Origin: UMGS1908 sp045655005
Lineage (GTDB): Bacteria > Bacillota > Clostridia > Christensenellales > UBA1242
NCBI GenBank assembly: GCA_045655005.1
Contig: JAZOOJ010000007.1
Span: 62,001-126,000 of the forward strand
Direction of reading: 5' to 3'
DNA length: 64,000 nt
In this document: piece by piece, positions 24,891 through 32,619 of the stretch
Position numbering within the stretch: the stretch's first letter is position 1
Layout of the letters: every line of letters begins with the position of its first letter
Position numbers and translations under genes: made by a program
Notes under the pieces: model-generated
Seen by the model: only the letters and a program-made list of their open reading frames with translations
Told to the model about the DNA's origin: nothing
Databases searched by the model: none

Positions 24891-26117
24891 TTAAAATCTT
24901 CCAGCAGGTTCGTCTTCATCAAATTCTTCTTCCTCAGAAGTTTCAACTTGTTCCTCAGGTTCAACTTCTGGCTCATCTTCTTCTGGTTCATCAGGAATTA
25001 TTACATCTTCCTCGTTTGGATTTACAAAATCTTCTGAATATCCAGCATCTTCATTTCTTCCTTCTGATGGTTCATCGTAATCATTTATGTCAGGATTTGC
25101 AGGTTGTGTTACATTTTCACCATCTGCATTTGTTGCAGGAGCTTTTTCAGTTTCCACACCATCAAGTGCAGGATTGTTAATTGCTGTATCTTCTGGTGCC
25201 ATTGTATCTTCAACACCAGTTGTTGATTCTGGCTCTTTATCTGGCCAAAACGACGCAACCACTCCTGTTATAATACCTGCTACCACAACAGCAGGCACAG
25301 CTATGTTAATTACAAGCCGTGTAATTTTTTCTTTCCTATACAATCCGCCAAATAGTTCTTTGTATTCTTGTGGAGCCCCCTTCCCTGAATATATTCTTCT
25401 TCCCAAGTCCTTTGCACGAACGCCAGGACTTTTAATAGAATCTTTTGGTAAAGTTTTAGCAGTTATGTCTGGATCTAACAACATTGTTGCACCCGAGTTT
25501 GCTCTGATGGCTGCATAATTAGTGTTTACATAATTATAAATTTGATACAAGTTTTCCCCTGTTGGAGCACTTGTCATTACATTTACACTGGTTCCAGGAA
25601 TTGTTTCTTCAAACACAGGGGTACCACCTGCGGGATTTACAATTGCACAAAGATTTCTGTAATCAATTGCAACCTTTTTTGCCAAATCAACCGCAAGACG
25701 TCTTGCCTTGTCTCTATTTCCTTTCGAAATGCTTGCATCTAATGAAATCTGTCTTAAATGATCCACCAAAGCAAGCTCTACATCAATTGCAGACACCATT
25801 AACTGTGGTGTTGAAATGCTATCAGCCCCAGAAAGATGAAAATTGGCATGACTTGCTAAAAAAGCTGTATCAACTGAATGAACCAAATCTTCAAAACTGT
25901 TCGCAAGAGTTGTACGAGTGCCAGAAGAGTCTATTTCATCATATCCAGTCCCAAGACCTGAAATAAAAGTAACCGCTTCGATTAGAACATCTTTGGTTTG
26001 TTTAATACCCTTTGGATTTGCTTTATCACCGTTTGTCAAAATTGAATCAACGTGCGTACCGCTTCCCATTACGCTATCAATGTTGGCTTTTGCTGAACTA
26101 TCAAATTTAATTGCCAT
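24891..26117 (-). CDS. Hypothetical single-pass membrane protein with acidic tail
   Basis: I do not recognise this 408-residue protein. Residues 1-260 form a helical, soluble-looking domain with no signal peptide. A transmembrane helix follows at about 268-290 (LVINIAVPAVVVAGIITGVVAS). The last 115 residues are low-complexity and strongly acidic, ending EEEEFDEDEPAGRF. Basic residues (YRKEKITR) flank the helix on the N-terminal side, so the large domain is probably cytoplasmic and the acidic tail outside. A strong AAGGGGG ribosome binding site precedes the ATG. It has its own terminator. The layout resembles anchored cytoplasmic sensors or scaffold proteins, but no motif supports a function. 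Confidence 0.6.
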   Translation of the reverse strand: MAIKFDSSAKANIDSVMGSGTHVDSILTNGDKANPKGIKQTKDVLIEAVTFISGLGTGYDEIDSSGTRTTLANSFEDLVHSVDTAFLASHANFHLSGADSISTPQLMVSAIDVELALVDHLRQISLDASISKGNRDKARRLAVDLAKKVAIDYRNLCAIVNPAGGTPVFEETIPGTSVNVMTSAPTGENLYQIYNYVNTNYAAIRANSGATMLLDPDITAKTLPKDSIKSPGVRAKDLGRRIYSGKGAPQEYKELFGGLYRKEKITRLVINIAVPAVVVAGIITGVVASFWPDKEPESTTGVEDTMAPEDTAINNPALDGVETEKAPATNADGENVTQPANPDINDYDEPSEGRNEDAGYSEDFVNPNEEDVIIPDEPEEDEPEVEPEEQVETSEEEEFDEDEPAGRF

Positions 26118-26232
26118 ATATTTATCCCCCTTTTATTTAAAAATATATGTTTTTTGTTGTTGGCAATATTCTACCACATTTAAGTTAAAATGTCAATATC
26201 TGACACCAAAATAATCACATTTTGTACGCAAA

Positions 26233-26634
26233 TTATTGTGTTTCAAGTGTGCAAATTGCAACTGCCATATCACCGTCATGTGAAATTGAAATTGATGTTG
26301 ATATCAATTCTTTATCTATGTCTGATAAAAACTTTTTGTTTAAAATTTCCAAATGAGGCTGACCTGTTTTAAAGTGTTTCACTTCAACATTTTTCAAATC
26401 AGACAAACTTTTAATTCCGCACCCAATTGCTTTAAAAAAAGCTTCTTTTACGGCATAAATTCCTGCGACTGACTGATATTTTTTTGCATCATCTGAAATA
26501 GTGCAAACTTTTGAATTGCAATATTTTTTTTCTTGCTCTGTTAATATTATATCCAAAAAACCTGAGTTTTTGTTAATTTTTTCTGCGACACGTGAAATTT
26601 GAATTATATCAATACCCGATTTAATCACAATCAT
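26233..26634 (-). CDS. acpS: Holo-[acyl-carrier-protein] synthase
   Basis: AcpS transfers 4'-phosphopantetheine from CoA to acyl carrier protein. The 133-residue length fits the trimeric AcpS family. The Mg-binding Asp lies in SGIDIIQISRV at the N-terminus and the second motif is AGIYAVKEAFFKAIG near residue 62, with the basic and acidic residues intact. The start overlaps the end of recX by 14 bases, so it is translated from the yigZ-recX-acpS transcript. Confidence 0.93.
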   Translation of the reverse strand: MIVIKSGIDIIQISRVAEKINKNSGFLDIILTEQEKKYCNSKVCTISDDAKKYQSVAGIYAVKEAFFKAIGCGIKSLSDLKNVEVKHFKTGQPHLEILNKKFLSDIDKELISTSISISHDGDMAVAICTLETQ

Positions 26635-27250
26635 CTACCTCACTTGATGTAAACTTAAAGACCGAATTTTTTGCATTAGAAAAAGAAAAACCTTTATATA
26701 ACAAATGCGACATAAGTTTTTTTGCTGTCGACTCATTTTTTTCTTTGCTTCGCATATATTTTTCTGCAACCCTGTCACATTTTTCTTGCTCATCTTCGTG
26801 TTCGTCAAGTTCATCATAATAAGATACTAATTCTTCTTTTTTTATTCCCTTTTTCAAAAGATTTCTTTCAATTTCTCTTTTGCTTTTATTTAGGTTTGAT
26901 GCAATAAAACTTTTAATGTAATCGGTATTATTGACATAGCCATACTCGGTTAACTTATCTATAACTTCGTCAACCAATTCGTCCATATAACCCTTTTCTT
27001 TTAACTTCGCACGAAGTCTTGATTTTGTATACTTTTGTCTTTCTAAAAGAGAAAGAGCCTTTTCGGTTGCTTCACTCATCTCGGACTCTTTTTGAATTTC
27101 TAAAAGCCTTGATTCGCTAATCTCTACGCCCTTTTTTAAACCATTTTTTACAACAGTTGTTAAATCAAGTCCACAACAAAATTTATTATCTATAAAAATA
27201 TTTGCACGTTTTTTTGATTTTTGTAAATTTATGTCTGTAATTACTGCCAT
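26621..27250 (-). CDS. recX: Regulatory protein RecX
   Basis: RecX binds RecA filaments and modulates recombination. The 209-residue protein shows the three-helix repeats typical of RecX, including RQKYTKSRLRAKLKEKGY and LTEYGYVNNTDYIKSF, then NKSKREIERNLLKKGI. An AAAGG ribosome binding site precedes the ATG. It starts directly at the end of yigZ and overlaps acpS. No recA is in the window. Confidence 0.85.
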   Translation of the reverse strand: MAVITDINLQKSKKRANIFIDNKFCCGLDLTTVVKNGLKKGVEISESRLLEIQKESEMSEATEKALSLLERQKYTKSRLRAKLKEKGYMDELVDEVIDKLTEYGYVNNTDYIKSFIASNLNKSKREIERNLLKKGIKKEELVSYYDELDEHEDEQEKCDRVAEKYMRSKEKNESTAKKLMSHLLYKGFSFSNAKNSVFKFTSSEVDDCD

Positions 27251-27909
27251 TATTTACCTTTCTTTGCCTTTGGTGGGTCAAATCTGAAGAACGCTGTTCT
27301 TATTTTGTTATTTATAACCCTGCCATTTAAAAGCATTTTCAATTCACTGAAAATTAATTGCTCTTTTGAAACTGGAAGCGCAATCTCTGCCCTTACAATA
27401 TCCAAATATTCTTTTCTTAGAACTGGATAATCGTAATCTCTTAAATATGCGCCTACTTTTGCAAATTCATTATAACTAAACTTAAATTCGTAAACTGCAC
27501 ATTCTTCCATAATATGATAACTTGCAACATCAAGTGTATCAAGAGTCGTTTTAAAATAAGCCTTGTAAAGACCATTTGCTCCAAGTTCTTTACCACCAAA
27601 ATATCTGACCACTGCAACTAATGTATTTGTTAGTCCACGTTTTTTTATTGCTTCTTGTATTGGCATTCCAGCAGTCCCAGCAGGTTCTCCGTTATCATTA
27701 TTTTTTGTTATCTCTCCGCGTTGACCAAGAACGAAAGCATAGCAAATATGAGTTGCTTGGGGGTGTGCTTGCCATAATAAATTTAGATATTCATTTACTT
27801 GTTCTTCATTCTTTACATACTTAGAATAGCCATAAAACTTTGACTTTTTCTCTTCATATTCAACACAAACTTCATTCGCTACAATATTAAAAGACCTTCC
27901 CTCTGCCAT
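27250..27909 (-). CDS. yigZ: YigZ/IMPACT family protein
   Basis: A 219-residue member of the UPF0029/IMPACT family. The conserved core HPQATHICYAFVLG, then NDNGEPAGTAGMPI and VVRYFGGKELGANGL, is intact, with a C-terminal ferredoxin-like DUF1949 domain. Bacterial members are poorly characterised; the eukaryotic IMPACT relative inhibits Gcn2. The ATG at 27909 is chosen over the GTG at 27915 because an AGGGAG ribosome binding site sits 5 bases upstream. First gene of a yigZ-recX-acpS transcript. Confidence 0.9.
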   Translation of the reverse strand: MAEGRSFNIVANEVCVEYEEKKSKFYGYSKYVKNEEQVNEYLNLLWQAHPQATHICYAFVLGQRGEITKNNDNGEPAGTAGMPIQEAIKKRGLTNTLVAVVRYFGGKELGANGLYKAYFKTTLDTLDVASYHIMEECAVYEFKFSYNEFAKVGAYLRDYDYPVLRKEYLDIVRAEIALPVSKEQLIFSELKMLLNGRVINNKIRTAFFRFDPPKAKKGK

Positions 27910-27980
27910 AAACACTCCCTACTCATATCATTATTTTATTAAAATATATCATAATTTAAACACAAAATCAAACGAAATAG

Positions 27981-28010
27981 TTTACTATCAAGTTTTTGTT
28001 GTGATATAAT
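27981..28010 (+). promoter_or_regulatory. Promoter of the NifU-like/GGGtGRT pair
   Basis: TTTACT (27981-27986) and a perfect TATAAT (28005-28010) with an 18-base spacer, 32 bases before the first ATG. Confidence 0.7.
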
Positions 28011-28042
28011 TATAAAAGACTAATAAATATAAGGAGAGAATT

Positions 28043-28735
28043 ATGCATTATTCTACACACATTAAAAATATGTGCCCAGTTGCAAAAGGTGCAAGACACG
28101 AAAATGCTCCTATCCCTGAAGAAGGAAAATGGGTACACGCAAAAGAAATTAAAGATATAAGTGGACTTACCCACGGAGTTGGTGCTTGTGCCCCACAACA
28201 AGGTGCTTGCAAACTAACTTTAAACATTAAAGATGGTATTATTGAAGAAGCCTTAGTTGAAACAATCGGTTGCAGTGGTATGACCCACTCTGCTGCTATG
28301 GCATCTGAAATCCTTCCAGGCAAAACACTTTTGGAGGCTCTTAATACAGACCTTGTTTGCGACGCTATTAATGTTGCCATGAGAGAATTGTTCTTACAAA
28401 TCGTTTACGGACGTTCTCAATCAGCATTCAGCGAAAATGGACTTGAAATTGGAGCAGGACTTGACGACCTTGGTAAGGGTCTTACAAGCCAAGTTGGTAC
28501 AATGTATGGAACAAAAGCAAAGGGCTCAAGATATTTAAACATCGCTGAAGGTTATGTTTCAAAAATTGGTCTTGACAAAAATGATGAAATTATTGGTTAT
28601 GAATATATTTCAATCGGCAAAGTTATGGCTGACATCTCAAACGGTGTTGAACCAAATGAAGCATTCAAAAAATATACAAACACTTATGGTCGTATGGCAG
28701 AAGCCGTTAAAGTTATCGACCCAAGAAAGCAATAA
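28043..28735 (+). CDS. NifU-like iron-sulfur scaffold family protein of the GGGtGRT operon
   Basis: A 230-residue protein related to the NifU/IscU N-terminal scaffold fold. Possible cluster ligands include Cys in GVGACAPQQGAC (residues about 50-56) and ETIGCSGMTHS (near 75). In Clostridia this gene is typically followed directly by a GGGtGRT-family gene, as here, with only 15 bases between and an AAGGAGG ribosome binding site. The role is unknown; a shared metal or Fe-S function is inferred from family annotation. Codons here look enriched for well-expressed choices and both genes have strong ribosome binding sites. Confidence 0.8.
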   Translation: MHYSTHIKNMCPVAKGARHENAPIPEEGKWVHAKEIKDISGLTHGVGACAPQQGACKLTLNIKDGIIEEALVETIGCSGMTHSAAMASEILPGKTLLEALNTDLVCDAINVAMRELFLQIVYGRSQSAFSENGLEIGAGLDDLGKGLTSQVGTMYGTKAKGSRYLNIAEGYVSKIGLDKNDEIIGYEYISIGKVMADISNGVEPNEAFKKYTNTYGRMAEAVKVIDPRKQ

Positions 28736-28750
28736 GGAGGCAATTTAACT

Positions 28751-29752
28751 ATGGTAGAATTTGAAGGAAGAGAAAAAAGAGAAGCTTCTATTAACGCTTT
28801 TTTGAAAAAATATAATCTTGAATCATTAGAAAATTGCAGAGAAATCTGTTTAAAAGCTGGCATTGACCCAGAAAAAATTGTTAAAGGGGTACAACAAATC
28901 TGTTTTGAAAACGCCGTTTGGGCATATACTGCTGGCACCGCCCTAGCCCTTACAAAAGCACCAAAGACCGCAAGCGAAGCGTCAAGCCTTATTGGTGAAG
29001 GACTTCAAGCATTCTGCGTTGCAGGTTCTGTTGCCGACACAAGAAAGGTTGGTTTAGGACACGGAAATCTTGGAGCAATGCTTTTAGATGAAAAATGTGA
29101 TTGCTTCTGTTTCCTTGCAGGACACGAAAGTTTTGCTGCCGCTGAAGGCGCTATTGGTATTGCTCTTAAAGCAAACAAAGCAAGAAAGACTCCATTAAGA
29201 GTTATCTTAAATGGCCTTGGTAAAGATGCTGCTTACATCATTTCAAGAATTAACGGGTTCACATATGTTGAAACAGATTACAACTTTGAAACAGGCGAAT
29301 TAAACATTGTTCGTACTATCCCATTCAGCGACGGCGAACGTTCAAAAGTTAGAGTTTATGGCGCAAATGACGTATCTGAAGGCGTTGCAATTATGATAAA
29401 TGAAAAAGTTGACGTTTCAATTACAGGAAACTCAACAAATCCAACAAGATTCCAACACCCAGTTGCAGGCACATACAAGAAGTGGGCTTATGAAAATGAT
29501 AAGAAATATTTCAGCGTTGCCAGTGGTGGCGGTACTGGAAGAACACTTCACCCAGATAACGTTGCAGCAGGCCCTGCAAGTTATGGTATGACAGATACTA
29601 TGGGAAGAATGCACGGAGATGCTCAATTTGCCGGAAGTTCATCAGTTCCAGCCCATGTTGATATGATGGGATTTATTGGAATGGGCAACAACCCAATGGT
29701 TGGTGCAACTGTTGCACTTGCAGTTGAAGTTTACACCGCTTGCAATAAGTAA
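28751..29752 (+). CDS. GGGtGRT family protein
   Basis: A 333-residue member of the family named after its GGGtGRT motif, present as ASGGGTGRTLHPDN near residue 260. The sequence is rich in glycine and small residues, with no signal peptide or membrane segment. Conserved Cys residues include ENCREICLKAG, QQICFENA and DEKCDCFCFLAGHES. The biochemical function of the family is undescribed. It is transcribed with the upstream NifU-like gene and ends at a strong terminator, forming a two-gene operon. Confidence 0.88.
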   Translation: MVEFEGREKREASINAFLKKYNLESLENCREICLKAGIDPEKIVKGVQQICFENAVWAYTAGTALALTKAPKTASEASSLIGEGLQAFCVAGSVADTRKVGLGHGNLGAMLLDEKCDCFCFLAGHESFAAAEGAIGIALKANKARKTPLRVILNGLGKDAAYIISRINGFTYVETDYNFETGELNIVRTIPFSDGERSKVRVYGANDVSEGVAIMINEKVDVSITGNSTNPTRFQHPVAGTYKKWAYENDKKYFSVASGGGTGRTLHPDNVAAGPASYGMTDTMGRMHGDAQFAGSSSVPAHVDMMGFIGMGNNPMVGATVALAVEVYTACNK

Positions 29753-29766
29753 TTTTTAACAAAACA

Positions 29767-29796
29767 AAAATGAGTACAAATTTTGTACTCATTTTT
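29767..29796. terminator. Intrinsic terminator of the GGGtGRT operon
   Basis: Stem AAAATGAGTACAAA / TTTGTACTCATTTT with a T-run on the plus strand, 14 bases after the GGGtGRT stop. Confidence 0.85.
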
Positions 29797-29838
29797 TTGA
29801 TGCATATTTAATCCCACAAAATATAATTCTGCATAAAT

Positions 29839-31632
29839 TTATTTATCCCTAAACCCTGCCTGTTGTAATGCCCTTATTATCTCATCTATTTCTGAATTTT
29901 TCAAGCATAGATATTTTTTAAGTTTAGAATTTTTTGCGATTTGCGGATTAACCAAAGCACAAGCACTGCACGCTAAATTTTTTGCACTATATAAAACTTT
30001 CACAATTTCAACCATATCGCCAGTTCTATGCAACAATGCATACAATATTAACGCCCCAACCTTGTTTGCAATTTCCGCACCATCTAAATCAAACATCAAC
30101 GCTAAAGCAAACGCCTTTGCAAAAGCATTGTCTATTAGATTATTTAAAGGCTCGTACTCGTCTTTCATATCTGAAAATGTTTCTGTTAAGGTTTCTTTAA
30201 ATTGAGCAATTAGAAACTTCAAACTTTCCAAGTTTAACTTCTTCATCATTCCATTTATCAGCGAAAAATACTCACCATCAATTTTTGATAAAACCATTCT
30301 TTCAACAATTATTAGTTTTTTGAAGTCGTCTAAATTCAAATCTACTAATGCATCATAAATTACTTCAATGCAATTATCGCATTTTAAATATTTATCGGTG
30401 CAGTTTTCAAACACCTCTGCACTACCGAACTTCAAACACAACTCATAAAAATACATAAGTTCTTCTATGCTGAAATTTTGTTCTTCTAATTGGCCAAGTT
30501 TATTTTCGTAAAATTCTTTAAATTCGTCCATTAGATAATCTAATATACTATCTTGACCTAATAGTTCTGCTCCGACAGATTCTCCTTTTTGCATTTTATG
30601 AAGAATACATCTCGCCTTTACGTCTTTGGGGTATATAGTTATTATCTGCTTTAATGCTTTCTCTTCATTTTCTTTATCTTTAAGCCCTGCGTAGCAAATT
30701 GCCTTCACCCTTAGAACATCAATTATATATTGCTCTGCATTATCAAGCATATCCAAAATCTCAACAGCCTTACCAAACTCCCCACTTTTACCAAATGCAT
30801 TTGCTCGAAGGACAGAACACTGTGCCTCTGTTTTCCCTTCAATTTTTTTTAATTCGTATAAAATTCTTTCAGTGTTAACTGAGAAATTTAACGCTGTATT
30901 AATCGCAAATAATACAATAAACTCATTTGGTCTTTCTTTTAAGAGTTCTATTGCAACATTTGATGCTTCATAAATCCTACCCGAATCAATGTAAACGGCT
31001 ATTAATATATTTCTAGTATCATAGTAACTTGGAGAATTTTTGTCTACCTTACTCAAAACTTCTATTGCTTCATCATATTTCCCTGAAATTGCCAATTGAG
31101 TCGCTCGCTCACAAATGTACTCTCCAAAATCTCGTGCCACACTTGTCTTTTTGTAAATTTTACAATCAGGTAGATTTTCGTTTATATTATTTTCAGTGTT
31201 TTTTGAGCTGTTTTTTTGAACGAATTTAATTAAATTCCCCATTTTTTGTTTTTGTGATGTTTGCTTTTTGCTGTGTTTATTTTTTGCATCATCGCCATAA
31301 GCAAAAGACAATCTTTGCAATTTTTCACCCTTGTAAGAATAATATTCGCTAAGCCTTAATGCAATTACTCTTTTATCTAAGCCATCACCATTTAGCATGC
31401 TTTCACTATTAATTAGAAGTTTTAATAGTGCATTTGCCTCATAGTCAGTTTTTTTAAGTTTCGCATACGCCTCTGCCACCATTGGCAAAAACTTAACTTG
31501 CTCATTTTTATCTAATCTTTTTAATTTATAAAAAGCATCGTAGTAACGACCCTTTTTAAACAAGCCTTCTATGGCGTCGGAATCATTACTACGACCTTTT
31601 TCAAATTTTATTTCATTGTCATTGTTATTCAA
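29839..31632 (-). CDS. TPR-type repeat protein
   Basis: A 597-residue soluble protein made of helical pairs. TPR-like units are recognisable, for example AISGKYDEAIEVLSKVD, DSGRIYEASNVAIELL and AFGKSGEFGKAVEILD, between about residues 175 and 330. The N-terminus has a similar FKKGRYYDAFYKLKRL unit. The second half is alpha-helical without a recognised domain. Such proteins usually act as scaffolds; no partner is indicated. It is the last gene of the murB-PHP-whiA-dnaE-pfkA run, 15 bases after pfkA. Confidence 0.7.
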   Translation of the reverse strand: MNNNDNEIKFEKGRSNDSDAIEGLFKKGRYYDAFYKLKRLDKNEQVKFLPMVAEAYAKLKKTDYEANALLKLLINSESMLNGDGLDKRVIALRLSEYYSYKGEKLQRLSFAYGDDAKNKHSKKQTSQKQKMGNLIKFVQKNSSKNTENNINENLPDCKIYKKTSVARDFGEYICERATQLAISGKYDEAIEVLSKVDKNSPSYYDTRNILIAVYIDSGRIYEASNVAIELLKERPNEFIVLFAINTALNFSVNTERILYELKKIEGKTEAQCSVLRANAFGKSGEFGKAVEILDMLDNAEQYIIDVLRVKAICYAGLKDKENEEKALKQIITIYPKDVKARCILHKMQKGESVGAELLGQDSILDYLMDEFKEFYENKLGQLEEQNFSIEELMYFYELCLKFGSAEVFENCTDKYLKCDNCIEVIYDALVDLNLDDFKKLIIVERMVLSKIDGEYFSLINGMMKKLNLESLKFLIAQFKETLTETFSDMKDEYEPLNNLIDNAFAKAFALALMFDLDGAEIANKVGALILYALLHRTGDMVEIVKVLYSAKNLACSACALVNPQIAKNSKLKKYLCLKNSEIDEIIRALQQAGFRDK

Positions 31633-31647
31633 AATATTCTAGCCTCT

Positions 31648-32607
31648 CTAAATTGAAATACTATTATTAATTTCATAAGTAGCACTGTCAAAAGTGTTTG
31701 GAGTATTAAGAGCATCTTTCAAATCAATTGCTTTAATCTTTCCTGATATTGTTCCAAGAGCGACACCAAATTGTCCCTTCTCAACCATTTCAACAGCACA
31801 GACACCAAGTCTTGACGCAAAAAGTCTATCTGCCATACTTGGACTTCCACCTCTTTGAAGATGTCCTATCACTACAGCCCGTGATTCAAGCCCTGTCTTT
31901 GATTCAATTTCACGTGCGATGTCTTGTGCTTTACCGCACCCTTCAGCAACAACCACGATTGAGCCAAGTTTGCCAGTTTGCGCACTTTTTAATAGTTTAT
32001 CACAAACCTTATCGATATCTGTCTTTACCTCTGGAATAATGATAGCATCAGCACCAGCACTAATGCCAGAAAACAATGCGATATCACCGCAATGTCTGCC
32101 CATCACCTCAACTACAGACACCCTTTCGTGCGCATTTGATGTATCTCTTACATTGTTTAAAAGATTGGTAACGGTATTAACAGCAGTATCAAAACCAAGC
32201 GTTACATCGGTATATCCAAGGTCGTTATCAATGGTTCCTGGAAGTCCTATTACATTAACACCATGCTCTCTTAATTCAAGTGCCCCCGTTAAACTTCCAT
32301 TTCCACCAATTACAATCAAACAATCTATCTTTTCTTTTTTAATTGTTATTATTGCCTTTTTTATCCCTGCAAGAGTCATAAATTCAGCACTTCTTGAAGT
32401 TTTTAAAAAAGTTCCGCCTGCTTGAATAATATTTCCGACATCACGAAGTCCAAGTTCAATTGTCTTGCCCTCAATCAAACCTTGATAGCCTGACTGTATT
32501 CCAATGACCTTAAGCCCCTTTGCAACAGCACTTCTAACAACTGCACGTATGCAAGCATTCATACCAGGAGCATCTCCACCACTCGTTAATATTCCAATTC
32601 TTTTCAT
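31648..32607 (-). CDS. pfkA: 6-phosphofructokinase
   Basis: ATP-dependent phosphofructokinase of glycolysis, 319 residues, the normal bacterial size. The N-terminal TSGGDAPGMNA nucleotide loop, the catalytic PGTIDNDLGYTD and the sugar-binding MGRHCGD are intact. The GGDGS segment that carries the Mg-binding Asp (Asp103 in E. coli) instead reads GGNGSLTG; the following Gly, which marks ATP rather than PPi use, is kept. Lies 12 bases downstream of dnaE, an order common in Bacillota (dnaE-pfkA-pyk), although pyk is elsewhere here at 48.5 kb. Confidence 0.95.
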   Translation of the reverse strand: MKRIGILTSGGDAPGMNACIRAVVRSAVAKGLKVIGIQSGYQGLIEGKTIELGLRDVGNIIQAGGTFLKTSRSAEFMTLAGIKKAIITIKKEKIDCLIVIGGNGSLTGALELREHGVNVIGLPGTIDNDLGYTDVTLGFDTAVNTVTNLLNNVRDTSNAHERVSVVEVMGRHCGDIALFSGISAGADAIIIPEVKTDIDKVCDKLLKSAQTGKLGSIVVVAEGCGKAQDIAREIESKTGLESRAVVIGHLQRGGSPSMADRLFASRLGVCAVEMVEKGQFGVALGTISGKIKAIDLKDALNTPNTFDSATYEINNSISI

Positions 32608-32619
32608 AAATTAACCTCT

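Noticed and set aside
25087..25966. Open frames antisense to the 24.9-kb membrane protein
   Set aside because: Shadows of the acidic, Asp/Glu/Pro-rich coding strand; they lack ribosome binding sites and sensible protein composition.
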